Shown here in pieces: positions 33,807 to 48,110 of a DNA stretch of 64,000 nt. The translations under genes were made by a program, and so were the position numbers. The notes beneath the pieces are model-generated. The model was not told where the DNA came from and ran no database searches. It worked only from the letters and a program-made list of their open reading frames with translations. Source of the stretch: an uncultured Alteromonadaceae bacterium (GTDB lineage: Bacteria; Pseudomonadota; Gammaproteobacteria; Enterobacterales; Alteromonadaceae); the NCBI GenBank assembly GCA_947501935.1, contig CANMXU010000003.1, positions 225,166-289,165 of the forward strand, read 5' to 3'. The stretch's first letter is position 1. Each line of letters begins with the position of its first letter.

Positions 33807-34285
33807 TACGATTAATCCGTCTGTTGTTGTTGCCCTGGCAAACAGCCGTAATGAGCACACTGGGTATAAAAATTGAGGGCAAATTCTATATAAGCTAAGA
33901 ACTAATGTCAATGCTTTATATAAAGGTATTTAAATAAGATCGTTTGGGATCGTTGCGATCTATAAATATATCCACAGTTTTATAACATTTAAGATCTTAG
34001 TATAAGTATAAATGCAATATTTATCGTCATTCTAAAAAAGTATATGGATTCTATTTTAAAAATAATTAAGTCTAAAAAATTAATTTAAACCTTTTAATTC
34101 AGTATATTAATAACTTGAGATTAAAATAATTGATAAATATTAATTGTCAATATTGCACTTGTGGATAACTACAGAGATAATAGCCGCATAAGTAAAAAAT
34201 AAAATCATTTTATATTGTCGTCTATTTAATATTTTCACTGACTTGTTGATAAATTTAGACACCTTTAGTCTTTAGGAGACTTTGG
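33807..34285. promoter_or_regulatory. rpmH / dnaA divergent regulatory region
   Basis: These 479 gene-free bases are strongly AT-rich. They hold a consensus DnaA box TGTGGATAA (34160-34168), a one-mismatch box ATATCCACA (33968-33976) and four GATC sites within 60 bases (33938, 33948, 33957, 33993). This is what is expected for DnaA autoregulation and methylation-dependent timing of dnaA transcription. It could also contribute to initiator titration. The promoters themselves could not be pinned down. Confidence 0.75.
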
Positions 34286-35647
34286 TTGGATCACTCTCTT
34301 TGGCAGCGATGCCTTTCTGTTCTTCAAGAAGAATTACCAGCACAGCAATTTAGTATGTGGATTCGTCCGCTACAATGTGTTGTTGGTGATAATATTATGA
34401 CTTTATATGCGCCAAATCGATTTGTACTTGATTGGGTGAGAGACAAATATGTTAATCGTATTAACGAACTTGTTTCAATGCACGATAGTAATAATCCTCC
34501 TTTATTAAGGTTTGATGTTGGCAGCAAACCAACAGCACCATCTGCGAGTGCTAGTAGTGTAATGGCTGCCCCTTTGGCGCCAAGTAACTCGCAAAAAATT
34601 TCTGCTCCAGAAACTAATTTACCTAAAACTACCAATGTACGGGTTAAATATACTTTTGATAACTTTGTTGAAGGTAAATCTAACCAACTAGCTCGGGCTG
34701 CTGCTTCACAAGTGGCTGATAATCCTGGTACTGCATATAACCCTTTATTTATTTATGGCGGAACTGGTTTAGGTAAAACGCATTTATTGCACGCTGTTGG
34801 TAATGGTATTTTATTAAATAACCCTAAAGCTAAAATTGCTTACATGCATTCAGAGCGTTTTGTACAAGACATGGTGCGCGCCCTGCAAAACAATGCTATT
34901 GAAAAATTCAAACAATATTATCGTTCAGTAGATGCTTTACTTATTGATGATATTCAGTTTTTTGCTAAAAAAGAGCGTACACAAGAAGAGTTTTTTCATA
35001 CCTTTAATGCGCTTTTAGAAGGTAATCAACAAATCATTTTAACCAGTGACCGATACCCGAAAGAAATTGACGGTGTTGAAGACAGGTTGAAATCACGCTT
35101 CGGTTGGGGCTTAACAATTGCTATTGAACCACCTGAATTAGAAACGCGTGTGGCAATATTGAAACGTAAAGCACAAGAAAGCCAAATTAATTTAGCAGAT
35201 GAAGTCGCATTTTTTATCGCTAAACGATTACGATCAAATGTACGTGAATTAGAAGGGGCGTTAAATCGTGTTATTGCCAACGCCAACTTTACTGGCCGTG
35301 CTATTACTATAGATTTTGTTAGAGAAGCACTGCGTGATTTACTAGCCCTGCAAGACAAGCTAGTAACCATAGATAATATTCAACGTACCGTTGCCGAATA
35401 CTACAAAATAAAAGTAGCCGATCTACTTTCTAAACGAAGAAATCGATCTGTTGCTAGACCTAGACAAGTTGCAATGGCATTATCTAAAGAATTAACGAAT
35501 CATAGTTTGCCTGAAATTGGTGAAGCATTTGGTGGTCGAGACCACACCACTGTTTTACATGCATGTCGTAAGGTAAAAGCGCTTCGTGAAGAAACGCATG
35601 ATATAAAAGAAGATTACTCAAATTTAATAAGAACATTATCTTCTTAA
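34286..35647 (+). CDS. dnaA: chromosomal replication initiator DnaA
   Basis: It binds the 9-mer boxes and melts oriC. The 453 residues have an N-terminal DnaB/DiaA-binding domain ([25 protein letters not shown]), a linker, an AAA+ core (GGTGLGKTH with K164, LLIDDIQFF) and the C-terminal box-binding domain with [15 protein letters not shown]. The start is a rare TTG, supported by AGGAG seven bases upstream and by the fit of MDHSLW to family starts. It leads dnaA-dnaN-recF-gyrB. Confidence 0.98.
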   Translation: MDHSLWQRCLSVLQEELPAQQFSMWIRPLQCVVGDNIMTLYAPNRFVLDWVRDKYVNRINELVSMHDSNNPPLLRFDVGSKPTAPSASASSVMAAPLAPSNSQKISAPETNLPKTTNVRVKYTFDNFVEGKSNQLARAAASQVADNPGTAYNPLFIYGGTGLGKTHLLHAVGNGILLNNPKAKIAYMHSERFVQDMVRALQNNAIEKFKQYYRSVDALLIDDIQFFAKKERTQEEFFHTFNALLEGNQQIILTSDRYPKEIDGVEDRLKSRFGWGLTIAIEPPELETRVAILKRKAQESQINLADEVAFFIAKRLRSNVRELEGALNRVIANANFTGRAITIDFVREALRDLLALQDKLVTIDNIQRTVAEYYKIKVADLLSKRRNRSVARPRQVAMALSKELTNHSLPEIGEAFGGRDHTTVLHACRKVKALREETHDIKEDYSNLIRTLSS

Positions 35648-35685
35648 TACTAAACATTATTCAAAGGCTAAATGGGTAAATAAAA

Positions 35686-36789
35686 ATGAAGTTTTCACTG
35701 AATAGGGAATCTCTGTTAAAACCTTTATTATTGGTTTCAGGTGCAGTAGAACGTAAAAGCACTTTGCCAATTCTAAGTAATATACTTTTAGAGGTTAGTG
35801 GGCAATCACTTACTTTAACAGCCACTGATTTAGAACTTGAAATGGTTTCATATACCCAAGTTGACAACCATGGCGAAGACGGAAAAGTAACCATTCCGGC
35901 TAGAAAATTACTCGATATCTGTAAAAGTCTTCCTGATCAATCAGTATTAACTTTTCATAGTGAAAATGACGTTATCAAAATTAGTACTGGCCGTAGTAAA
36001 TACTCATTATCAACTTTACCAGCTACAGACTTTCCAAATATTGAAGAATGGAAAGGCGATGTTGAATTTAAGTTATTAAAAGCTGAGTTATTACGTTTAA
36101 TAGAAAGCACTCATTTTTCAATGGCAAACCAAGATGTTCGTTATTACTTAAATGGTATGTCTATTGAAAGTGAAAATAATGAAATTCGCTCTGTTGCTAC
36201 TGATGGTCATCGTTTAGCTATTTGTAAAATCTCTAACGAATCTTTAACTTTACCAGCACGGCAAGTAATTGTACCGCGCAAAGGAATTTTAGAAATTATT
36301 CGTTTGCTTGATCCTGTTGAAGAAGAGGTTCAAGTATTTTTAGGTTCAAACCATATTCGAATTATTGATACTGAATTTTCTTTTACTAGTAAATTAGTAG
36401 ATGGTCGTTTTCCTGATTACCGTCGTGTTTTACCTCGTAACGGCGATAAAGTTTTACAAACTGATAAAGACCAACTCAAGCAGGTATTATCAAGAGCTTC
36501 AATTTTATCAAATGAAAAATTCAAAGGTGTTCGTTTAAACTTTTCTACTAATGAATTAAAAATTACCGCTAATAATCCTGAGCAAGAACAAGCTGAAGAA
36601 ATTATTGAAATTGATTTCCCTTATGAAGAAGTAGAAATTGGTTTTAATGTAAGCTATGTACTTGACGTTCTAAACGCACTAAAAGATTCAGTGGTTAAAT
36701 TTACCTTGGCTGATGCTAACAGCAGTGTAGTTATTGAAGGCGCTGACTCTGGTGAAGCAATTTATGTTGTTATGCCAATGCGCTTATAA
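35686..36789 (+). CDS. dnaN: DNA polymerase III beta sliding clamp
   Basis: This is the ring-shaped processivity clamp, 367 residues in three similar domains. It starts MKFSLNRESLLKPLLLVSGAVERKSTLPILSNIL and ends in the conserved YVVMPMRL. It lies 38 bases after dnaA and 8 bases before recF. Confidence 0.98.
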   Translation: MKFSLNRESLLKPLLLVSGAVERKSTLPILSNILLEVSGQSLTLTATDLELEMVSYTQVDNHGEDGKVTIPARKLLDICKSLPDQSVLTFHSENDVIKISTGRSKYSLSTLPATDFPNIEEWKGDVEFKLLKAELLRLIESTHFSMANQDVRYYLNGMSIESENNEIRSVATDGHRLAICKISNESLTLPARQVIVPRKGILEIIRLLDPVEEEVQVFLGSNHIRIIDTEFSFTSKLVDGRFPDYRRVLPRNGDKVLQTDKDQLKQVLSRASILSNEKFKGVRLNFSTNELKITANNPEQEQAEEIIEIDFPYEEVEIGFNVSYVLDVLNALKDSVVKFTLADANSSVVIEGADSGEAIYVVMPMRL

Positions 36790-36797
36790 TTTAGTTT

Positions 36798-40341
<3,544 letters not shown>

Positions 40342-40362
40342 TTTTAGTAAACACCTTTAAAT

Positions 40363-40412
40363 AAATGCCCGGTCATCATATCGGGCATTTTTGCCTTTAA
40401 AAAGGCAAAAAA
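40363..40412 (+). terminator. gyrB terminator (two hairpins)
   Basis: AAATGCCCG/CGGGCATTT followed by five Ts is a good intrinsic terminator at 40363-40392. A second hairpin, GCCTTT/AAAGGC, follows at 40388-40412. Confidence 0.85.
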
Positions 40413-40526
40413 ATTGTAAATATCAGCAAATAATTATCGGGTTCAACCTGCGAGCACTAGGTTAAATAAGCGCCAGCAGCTATAATTGGACAAATTTTTA
40501 AATCAGTAATCAATTAACGGAAACTC

Positions 40527-41453
40527 ATGAGTACCTTTAATACTAAAACCTTTCAAGGGTTGATCTTACAGTTGCAAGACTATTGGTCTCGTCAAGGCTG
40601 TGTCATTATTCAACCGCTCGACTTAGAAGTTGGCGCCGGCACATTTCATCCAATGACCTTTCTACGTGCTATTGGCCCAGAGCCAATGAGTAGTGCTTAT
40701 GTACAACCATGTCGTCGTCCTACGGATGGCCGCTATGGTGAAAATCCAAATCGATTACAACATTATTATCAGTTCCAAGTAATGCTGAAGCCATCACCAA
40801 AAAATATTCAAGAGTTGTATTTAAACTCATTAAAAGAATTAGGTGTTGACCCATTAGTGCATGATATCCGTTTTGTTGAAGACAACTGGGAATCACCTAC
40901 GTTGGGTGCATGGGGTCTAGGTTGGGAAATATGGCTAAATGGAATGGAAATCAGCCAGTTTACTTATTTCCAACAAGTTGGTGGATTAGAGTGTGCACCA
41001 GTTACTGGTGAAATCACTTATGGTTTAGAACGCTTAGCCATGTACATTCAAAATGTAGATAGTATTTATGATCTAGTATGGGCTGATGGCCCTATGGGCA
41101 AAGTGCTATACGGTGATGTATTCCACCAGAACGAAGTAGAGCAGTCGGCTTACAACTTTGAACATGCCGATGTTGATGCGCTGTTTAATCAATTTGATCA
41201 GTGTGAAAAAGAAAGTCAAAAATTAATTGAAGCTGGTTTAGCTTTACCCGCTTACGAACAAGTAATGAAAGCCTCGCATGCATTTAACTTATTAGATGCC
41301 AGGCATGCTATTTCAGTAACAGAACGTCAGCGTTATATACTAAGAGTGCGAACTTTGTCTAAAGCCTGTGCAGAAGCTTATTACGCGACCCGTGAAGCAT
41401 TGGGTTTCCCATTATGTAAAAACCAAGCATCAACTCAACAGGGAGAAGCATAA
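40527..41453 (+). CDS. glyQ: glycyl-tRNA synthetase alpha subunit
   Basis: This is the catalytic subunit of the alpha2beta2 glycyl-tRNA synthetase. The 308 residues contain [31 protein letters not shown] and [28 protein letters not shown], the class II signatures of this form. The stop and the glyS start share one base (TAATG), so the subunits are translationally coupled. Confidence 0.98.
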   Translation: MSTFNTKTFQGLILQLQDYWSRQGCVIIQPLDLEVGAGTFHPMTFLRAIGPEPMSSAYVQPCRRPTDGRYGENPNRLQHYYQFQVMLKPSPKNIQELYLNSLKELGVDPLVHDIRFVEDNWESPTLGAWGLGWEIWLNGMEISQFTYFQQVGGLECAPVTGEITYGLERLAMYIQNVDSIYDLVWADGPMGKVLYGDVFHQNEVEQSAYNFEHADVDALFNQFDQCEKESQKLIEAGLALPAYEQVMKASHAFNLLDARHAISVTERQRYILRVRTLSKACAEAYYATREALGFPLCKNQASTQQGEA

Positions 41454-43519
41454 TGAGCAACGATACTCTGTTAATTGAACTAGGTACTGAAGAGTTACCA
41501 CCAAAATCATTAAAAACCTTAGCGGTTACTTTTTATGAGCAAATTAAAGGGCAATTAGATACTGCAGGTTTAACTTATCAAGACATTACTTGGTTTGCTA
41601 CGCCACGTCGTTTAGCGGTAAAAGTAGAAGCTCTACAAGCGTGCCAAGCCGATAAAGTTGTAGAGAAAAGAGGCCCAGCAGTTAACGTAGCCTTTGATGA
41701 AAATGGTCAGCCGAGCCGAGCTGCTCAAGGTTGGGCAAAATCAAATGGTATTACTGTTGAACAGGCACAGCGTTTAACTACCGATAAAGGCGAGTGGTTA
41801 TTACATAAAGCCACTGTTGCCGGTAAAACTGTCGCTGAACTTATTCCTGAAATGGTTAACGTTGCAATTAATAAATTGCCGATTCCTAAGCCGATGCGTT
41901 GGGGCTCAGAACGTATACAGTTTATTCGTCCAGTGCATACGCTTACCATGTTATTTGGTGACCAGCTTATTGCAGGAGAAGTATTAGGTGTTAGTTCTAA
42001 TATTGCCAGCCAAGGTCATCGCTTTCATCATCATGGTTTAGTCAATTTAACCCATGCTAATAACTATGAAGCACAGTTAAAAGAAGCTTATGTACTTGTT
42101 GATTATCAAACTCGCCAAACGATAATCTCTGAACAAATCAGTCAAGCGGCAAAGTCGCTGCAAGGTGAAGCTTTAGTTGACCAAGAGTTATTAGACGAAG
42201 TAACAGCTTTAGTTGAATGGCCGGTGGTGCTAGTAGGTAGCTTTGATGAAGAGTTCTTACAAGTACCCGCTGAACCGCTAATTTATTCAATGAAAGACCA
42301 CCAAAAATACTTCCCAGTAATGGATGGTGACGGTAAGTTATTGAATCAATTCATATTTGTAACGAATATTGAAAGTAAAGACCCACAGCAGGTTATTAAA
42401 GGAAATGAAAAAGTTATTCGTCCTCGTTTAGCTGATGCTGAGTTTTTCTTTAAAACAGATAAAAAACAAACACTTGAACAACGTTTAACTAGTTTAGAGT
42501 CAGTTTTATTCCAAAAACAGCTGGGTACATTAAAAGAAAAGTCAGTACGAATTGCTAACTTAAGTTCTTTTATTGCGGCTAAGTTAGAAGATAATGTTGA
42601 ACACGCACATCGCGCGGGTTTGTTATGTAAAACAGATTTAATGTCTGACATGGTTTTAGAGTTCCCACAAGTACAAGGTACTATGGGTAAATATTATGCT
42701 CAGCATGACGGTGAACCTGAAGCAGTGGCTCAGGCATTAGAAGACCAATATCGCCCGCGTTTTTCTGGTGACAGTTTGCCACAAGCCAATATAGGTTGTG
42801 CGGTTGCTATTGCTGATAAAGTAGATAGCTTAGTAGGTATATTTGGTATTAACCAACCGCCTAAAGGTGATAAAGACCCGTTTGCTCTGCGTCGTGCGGC
42901 TATTGGTATTATCCGAATAATCATTGAGAAGGGCCTAGCCTTAGATATTGCTGAAATTGTACAGCAAAGCATTGATTTATATGGTGATAAACTAAGTAAT
43001 GAAAATACTTTAGCTGACGTTATTGCTTTTGTAATGGGCCGGTTCCGCGCGTATTACCAAGAGCAGAATATCTCAGTAGATATTATTCAAGCGGTATTGG
43101 TTAAGTCGCCAACAGCACCACTTGATTTTGAAAAACGCATTAAAGCGGTAAGCCACTTTAGAGCATTAGATGAATCTAGCGCCTTAGCAGCAGCGAATAA
43201 ACGTGTTGGTAATATTCTAGCTAAGTTTAATGGTGAATTATTCAATGAGTTCGATCTTAGCCTTGCTATTGAAGCTGAAGAGAAAGCACTTGCTGCTGAA
43301 TTTGCTAAAGTAAACGCTACTGTAGCACCATTAATGGCGGCTAAAGACTATCAACAAGCCTTGTCTGAGCTTGCACAATTAAAAGCACCGATTGATGCTT
43401 TCTTTGATAATGTTATGGTTATGGCTGACGATGAGCAGGTTAAAATTAACCGCTTAACATTGCTGAATGAAATTCGAAATAGCTTCTTTGCTATTGCTGA
43501 TATTTCAGTACTGCAATAA
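41453..43519 (+). CDS. glyS: glycyl-tRNA synthetase beta subunit
   Basis: This is the tRNA-binding subunit of glycyl-tRNA synthetase, 688 residues. It begins with LLIELGTEELPPKSL and contains WFATPRRLAVKV, RFHHHG, an HD-type region (MSDMVLEFPQVQGTMGKYYA) and a C-terminal anticodon-binding DALR-like helical domain. It overlaps glyQ by one base and ends before a strong terminator. Confidence 0.98.
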   Translation: MSNDTLLIELGTEELPPKSLKTLAVTFYEQIKGQLDTAGLTYQDITWFATPRRLAVKVEALQACQADKVVEKRGPAVNVAFDENGQPSRAAQGWAKSNGITVEQAQRLTTDKGEWLLHKATVAGKTVAELIPEMVNVAINKLPIPKPMRWGSERIQFIRPVHTLTMLFGDQLIAGEVLGVSSNIASQGHRFHHHGLVNLTHANNYEAQLKEAYVLVDYQTRQTIISEQISQAAKSLQGEALVDQELLDEVTALVEWPVVLVGSFDEEFLQVPAEPLIYSMKDHQKYFPVMDGDGKLLNQFIFVTNIESKDPQQVIKGNEKVIRPRLADAEFFFKTDKKQTLEQRLTSLESVLFQKQLGTLKEKSVRIANLSSFIAAKLEDNVEHAHRAGLLCKTDLMSDMVLEFPQVQGTMGKYYAQHDGEPEAVAQALEDQYRPRFSGDSLPQANIGCAVAIADKVDSLVGIFGINQPPKGDKDPFALRRAAIGIIRIIIEKGLALDIAEIVQQSIDLYGDKLSNENTLADVIAFVMGRFRAYYQEQNISVDIIQAVLVKSPTAPLDFEKRIKAVSHFRALDESSALAAANKRVGNILAKFNGELFNEFDLSLAIEAEEKALAAEFAKVNATVAPLMAAKDYQQALSELAQLKAPIDAFFDNVMVMADDEQVKINRLTLLNEIRNSFFAIADISVLQ

Positions 43520-43536
43520 GCTTTAAACAGATATAT

Positions 43537-43566
43537 AAAAAAAGGAAGGTAATGCCTTCCTTTTTT
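43537..43566. terminator. Rho-independent terminator between glyS and tusA
   Basis: A-run, GGAAGG, loop TAATG, CCTTCC and T-run make a symmetrical hairpin that can end both glyS and the convergent tusA. Confidence 0.9.
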
Positions 43567-43623
43567 ATTGCCTGAAATTTGAGCTTAAGTAAGTATTATG
43601 AATAGGGAACTATAAATAAATTA

Positions 43624-43872
43624 CTAAGATTTTTTCTGAATCAAATATTGATATGGCTTAGTTGTAATATCAGAGGCGAGTAGGTCATGATCCATAAAGC
43701 GACAAAAACTAGGAATGTCGCGAGTAGTTGCAGGGTCGTCAGCAATAACCAATAAAGTTTCATTCATGGCAAGAGCACGAATTTTTTTTCTAACCATCAT
43801 CACTGGTTCTGGGCAACGTAGGCCAAGTGTGTCTAACTGGTGATCAGCATGTTCAAAATCAGAGCTATTCAT
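43624..43872 (-). CDS. tusA: sulfur carrier protein TusA
   Basis: It passes persulfide sulfur from IscS towards 2-thiouridine formation and other uses. The 82 residues carry the motif [16 protein letters not shown] with the sulfur-carrying C20. It appears to be a single gene transcribed towards glyS. Confidence 0.95.
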   Translation of the reverse strand: MNSSDFEHADHQLDTLGLRCPEPVMMVRKKIRALAMNETLLVIADDPATTRDIPSFCRFMDHDLLASDITTKPYQYLIQKKS

Positions 43873-44068
43873 AATAAGTAGTAAACAAGTTTCAATGGGC
43901 TTATTGTAAGGTGCTGGTTTGGTTAATCAACGACAATTATGCATATGTTGATGAAAATTACATTTTAGCGAAAATATAAGTAAACCTTCAGGGAAAAGCT
44001 AGTATCTAGCAGAGCGAATTGCTAAGTTAATCTATAAGCTTTTACCCGATATTTACTTTGAGTTTGCC

Positions 44069-45994
44069 ATGCTTCAGCGACTTGTTTTTACCTTATCTTT
44101 TCTGTTACTCCTTACCTTTACATACCAAACATTTGCGGCTGAACAAAGCCAATTTAGGAAAACTTTTTTAGCAGCCGAAAAACAACTTTGGCAAGCGCAA
44201 AATAGTAAGTACCAAAGCTTGTATAAGCAATTACATTATTATCCCTTACAACCTTATCTAGATCAGCAACGCTTAATGCACAATATAAGCTTGGCTAAGG
44301 GAGATGAAATTATTAAATTTTTGATCAAATACCAAGGCACGCCATTAGATTGGCCTTTGAGAAAAAAATGGTTAAAGTATTTGGCCAAGAAGAATAAACA
44401 AAGCTTATTTATTAATGCGTATCGACCAACCAGCAATGTTGAATTAAGTTGTCAATATCATCAATTTAAAGTGAACAGCGGTGTGAATAAACAAGCTGTG
44501 CTACCAAAAGTTACTAAGCTTTGGACCGCTGGAAAATCGCAACCTAAAGTATGTGATCCACTATTTAAAATATGGCAGCAAGCAGGCTACAGAACTGAAA
44601 GTGTTATTTGGCAACGCATTAAGCTATCGGCAGATGGGGGCGACCATACCTTATTAAGGTATTTGGGCAGCTTGCTACCACCTGAGCAGAAATACTTAGC
44701 TGACTTATGGAAACAAGTTCGCCGTAACCCTGCTTATATCGCCAAGTTAAGTAGGTTTCCTAAAAAGTCAGCGCAAGAAACTGAAATAATGCTCTATGGT
44801 TTAAAGCGCTTGATATGGCGTGATCCTGATTTAGCATTAAAAGTATTCCCGCAAGCTGCTAACAGTTTTAATTTTAGTAGTCAGCAACAAAACAAATTAA
44901 CCGCAACCTTTGCACTAGCACTCGCCAGCAAAAGCCATCAAGCCGCAGAAGTTTGGCTACATAAGGTTGATGATAATTTTATTGATAAAGACATCAGCCA
45001 GTGGCGAATTGCTAATGCTTTAAGAGCAAATAATTGGCCAGATATTCAAGCGGAATTATTGCTATTTCCTCTAGCCAATCAAGAAAAAATGCAGTGGAAA
45101 TATTGGTATGGGCGTAGTTTGGTAGAAACGGGTAAGGTCACAGAAGGGATAGAGCAATTAAAGAAAATTGCCAATAACCGACACTATTATGGTTTTCTTG
45201 CTGCTAGCCAAATTCAGCAAAACATGAATTATCAGCATGATCCATTAAAAATAACAGAGCAGGAAAAAATTGAAGTATTAAAATTCCCTGAAGCGAAAAG
45301 GGCATTTGAACTATTTCATATTGGTCGTTTCAATCAGGCGCGTAAAGAATGGAACTATTGGTTAACTAAACTCGACGATCGGCAAAAACTGGTTGCATCA
45401 AGGATAGCTTATGAACATAAATGGTACGACCGCGCAATTTTTGCATTATCTTCGGTCGGCTATCTAAATGATGTTGAATTGAGGTTTCCGCTCGCCTATA
45501 ACAAAGATATTAATCATTATGCTAAGTCTTATAAAATAAGCCCCGCATGGGCTTTTGCCATAGCACGTCGAGAAAGTTCATTTATGAGTGATGCTCATTC
45601 TCCTGTCGGAGCTAGAGGCTTGATGCAAATAATGCCCAAGACTGCTAAACAATTAAAAGGAGTCCAAGTACCTAAACAATACCTATTGAAAGCGCGCAAC
45701 AATATTGAACTTGGTACAAAGTACTTAAAAGAGTTACTCGAAAGATATAAGGGTAATAATGTGCTTGCTACCGCTTCTTATAATGCAGGCCCTTATCGAG
45801 TGTCTAAATGGCTTGAAAGTACGCCAGCATTACCTGCTGATATGTGGATAGAAACTATTCCTTATCGTGAAACCCGTGAATATGTGAAAAGTGTATTAGC
45901 GTACCAGCAAATATATCAGGTGAAAGTAGGGCAAGAAGAAACCATATTTGATCAGCTGATTCAATTGCAGATTCACAACAGTAAAGCTAAGTAG
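44069..45994 (+). CDS. slt: soluble lytic murein transglycosylase (Slt70-like)
   Basis: It cleaves peptidoglycan glycan strands in the periplasm, forming 1,6-anhydro-muropeptides. The 641 residues have a signal peptide (FTLSFLLLLTFTYQTFA), a long superhelical doughnut domain, and a C-terminal SLT domain. The catalytic acid is E502 in ARRESSFMSDAHSPVGARGLMQIMP, and the domain closes with ATASYNAGPYRVSKWL. Length matches E. coli Slt70 (645). No trpR neighbour is present, unlike E. coli. Confidence 0.95.
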   Translation: MLQRLVFTLSFLLLLTFTYQTFAAEQSQFRKTFLAAEKQLWQAQNSKYQSLYKQLHYYPLQPYLDQQRLMHNISLAKGDEIIKFLIKYQGTPLDWPLRKKWLKYLAKKNKQSLFINAYRPTSNVELSCQYHQFKVNSGVNKQAVLPKVTKLWTAGKSQPKVCDPLFKIWQQAGYRTESVIWQRIKLSADGGDHTLLRYLGSLLPPEQKYLADLWKQVRRNPAYIAKLSRFPKKSAQETEIMLYGLKRLIWRDPDLALKVFPQAANSFNFSSQQQNKLTATFALALASKSHQAAEVWLHKVDDNFIDKDISQWRIANALRANNWPDIQAELLLFPLANQEKMQWKYWYGRSLVETGKVTEGIEQLKKIANNRHYYGFLAASQIQQNMNYQHDPLKITEQEKIEVLKFPEAKRAFELFHIGRFNQARKEWNYWLTKLDDRQKLVASRIAYEHKWYDRAIFALSSVGYLNDVELRFPLAYNKDINHYAKSYKISPAWAFAIARRESSFMSDAHSPVGARGLMQIMPKTAKQLKGVQVPKQYLLKARNNIELGTKYLKELLERYKGNNVLATASYNAGPYRVSKWLESTPALPADMWIETIPYRETREYVKSVLAYQQIYQVKVGQEETIFDQLIQLQIHNSKAK

Positions 45995-46116
45995 ATTGTT
46001 AAGTAGTTAAGTGAGCAGAAATAGTTACACTGTCAGATCAAAGCATTAAGCGACTGTACTGCATTAAAAAATGACGCTATGTTATGATAACTAAAAATTT
46101 TCAGGGTGATGATCAA

Positions 46117-47436
46117 ATGTCCACATTAACTACGCTATATCCTGCACACATCGATGAATTACAACAACGCGCAACGACTGCGTTAACGCGAGAAAACCTC
46201 GATACGATAGTGATTCATTCAGGACAAGACATTAAGGTATTTCTTGATGACCATAATTATCCTTTTAAAACCAATCCACACTTTAAGCATTGGTTACCGG
46301 TAGTTGATATTCCTAATTGCTGGTTATTGATTAATGGCCGTGACAAACCGACCTTGATTTATTATCAACCTATTGATTTTTGGCATAAAGTTATAGAGCT
46401 TGGTCAAGACTATTGGCAAGAACACTTTGATATTAAAATTCTCACCAAAGCGACTGATGTAGATAAATTGCTGCCTTATGATAAAAAAGGCTGTGCTTAC
46501 GTTGGCGCACACATTGAAGTGGCGAAAGCCTTGGGTTTCGAACAAATTAACCCAGAAGGGCTGCTTAATTATTTACACTATCATCGTGCTTATAAAACCC
46601 CTTATGAGCAAATGTGTATGCGTGAATCAAATAAGTGTGCTGTTACCGGTCATAAAGCCGCGAAAGAAGCCTTTTTAGAAGGTTGTTCTGAATTTGAAAT
46701 ACAACAGCGTTATTTATATACCACGCAGCATGGTGAAAATGATACACCGTATGGCAATATTGTTGCCTTAAATGAAAATGCTTCAATTTTGCACTATACC
46801 GCCCTAGAGCGAAGTGTACCGCAAGCGCATCGTTCATTTTTACTTGACGCTGGAGCCAATTTTCATGGCTACGCTTCAGATATCACCCGAACTTATTCTT
46901 TTAAACGTGATAAGTTTTCTGAGCTTATTGCGCGTATGGACCAATTAATGTTAACTGCGGTTGACGGCTTAAAGCCCGGCGCCAGCTATGTTGATTTACA
47001 TATCGCCACTTATCGCGATATTGGTAATGTATTAAATGAGTTTGGTTTTATTAATGTTGATGCTGATACTGCGGTTGAAACGGGTATTATCTCTACCTTC
47101 ATTCCACATGGCTTAGGCCATCACTTAGGCTTGCAAACTCATGATGTTGGTGGTTTTATGGCTGATGAGCGTGGTACCCACGTAAATACGCCGAAAGAAC
47201 ATCCATTCTTAAGAACGTCGCGTATCATTGAGGCTAACCAAGTCTTTACAATTGAGCCGGGTTTATATTTTATTGACTCGTTATTAACTAAAGCTAAGCA
47301 GTCAAAACATAGTGGCATGATCAACTGGAAAAATGTTGAGCAAATGCGACCATTTGGCGGCATTCGCATTGAAGACAATATTATTGTTCATCAATCACAT
47401 AACGAAAACATGACCCGAGATTTAGACCTTAAATAG
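46117..47436 (+). CDS. pepQ: Xaa-Pro dipeptidase PepQ
   Basis: This is a metallopeptidase that splits dipeptides with C-terminal proline. The 439 residues from the ATG at 46117 fit E. coli PepQ (443). An in-frame ATG at 46084 would add 11 residues, but AGGGTGATG stands before 46117. The pita-bread metal ligands lie in LDAGANFHGYASDITRTY, HGLGHHLGLQTHDVGG, TIEPGLYFI and GGIRIEDNI. It is followed without a gap by yigZ. Confidence 0.96.
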   Translation: MSTLTTLYPAHIDELQQRATTALTRENLDTIVIHSGQDIKVFLDDHNYPFKTNPHFKHWLPVVDIPNCWLLINGRDKPTLIYYQPIDFWHKVIELGQDYWQEHFDIKILTKATDVDKLLPYDKKGCAYVGAHIEVAKALGFEQINPEGLLNYLHYHRAYKTPYEQMCMRESNKCAVTGHKAAKEAFLEGCSEFEIQQRYLYTTQHGENDTPYGNIVALNENASILHYTALERSVPQAHRSFLLDAGANFHGYASDITRTYSFKRDKFSELIARMDQLMLTAVDGLKPGASYVDLHIATYRDIGNVLNEFGFINVDADTAVETGIISTFIPHGLGHHLGLQTHDVGGFMADERGTHVNTPKEHPFLRTSRIIEANQVFTIEPGLYFIDSLLTKAKQSKHSGMINWKNVEQMRPFGGIRIEDNIIVHQSHNENMTRDLDLK

Positions 47437-48059
47437 TGAATAAACCCTACCTAATTGCGGCTAATGAATTAATCGATGAAACCATCGTTAGCCGCAGTCG
47501 ATTTATTTGTTATCTTTATCCCTGCGATTCTCCTGAACAAGCAAAACGTTTGCTTAAAGATGTGCAGTTATTGCATCCGCAAGCTTCTCATCACTGTTAC
47601 GCCTTTGTTTCTGGAAAACCTGATGACAGCCAAAAATATGGTTTTTCTGACGATGGCGAACCATCAGGCACCGCAGGAAAGCCGATGTTATTAGCCTTAC
47701 AGGGTAGTAAAGTTGGTCAAGTTTGCGCAATCGTGGTTCGTTATTTTGGCGGCACTAAACTTGGCACTGGCGGCTTGCAACGAGCTTATGGTGGTAGTGT
47801 TCGTCAAGCACTGACCTTATTGACGACTAAAACTAAAATACCTATGGTGCACAAAAGCTTAGCGTGTCAGTATAGCCAAGTGGATGATGTGTTATACCTT
47901 ATTGAACAAATTGGCGGAGAAATAGTTGAGCAAAACTACGCCGAACAAGTACATTTAGTGATAGCATTACCAATAAGTGAACAAGCTGCAGTACAGCAGC
48001 AAATAACAACTTTATCTTCTGGGCAATTAACCTTGAAGAATATTGATGAAAACCTTTAA
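47436..48059 (+). CDS. yigZ: YigZ / IMPACT-family protein
   Basis: The 207 residues have an N-terminal IMPACT (UPF0029) domain with SRFICYLYPC, FSDDGEPSGTAGKPML and VVRYFGGTKLGTGGLQRAYG, and a C-terminal ferredoxin-like domain. The eukaryotic relative regulates translation stress signalling; the bacterial role is not settled. The GTG start shares a base with the pepQ stop (TAGTG). The pepQ-yigZ-trkH order is the same as in E. coli. Confidence 0.94.
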   Translation: MNKPYLIAANELIDETIVSRSRFICYLYPCDSPEQAKRLLKDVQLLHPQASHHCYAFVSGKPDDSQKYGFSDDGEPSGTAGKPMLLALQGSKVGQVCAIVVRYFGGTKLGTGGLQRAYGGSVRQALTLLTTKTKIPMVHKSLACQYSQVDDVLYLIEQIGGEIVEQNYAEQVHLVIALPISEQAAVQQQITTLSSGQLTLKNIDENL

Positions 48060-48110
48060 GGTAATTTTCGTTGCTGAAAATTCCTACAGAAAATTAAAAG
48101 AAAAATAATC

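Noticed and set aside
33807..33911. N-terminal extension of rpmH to 33911
   Set aside because: L34 is about 44 residues and starts MKRTFQPS; the extra 35 codons have no L34 similarity and run into the promoter region.
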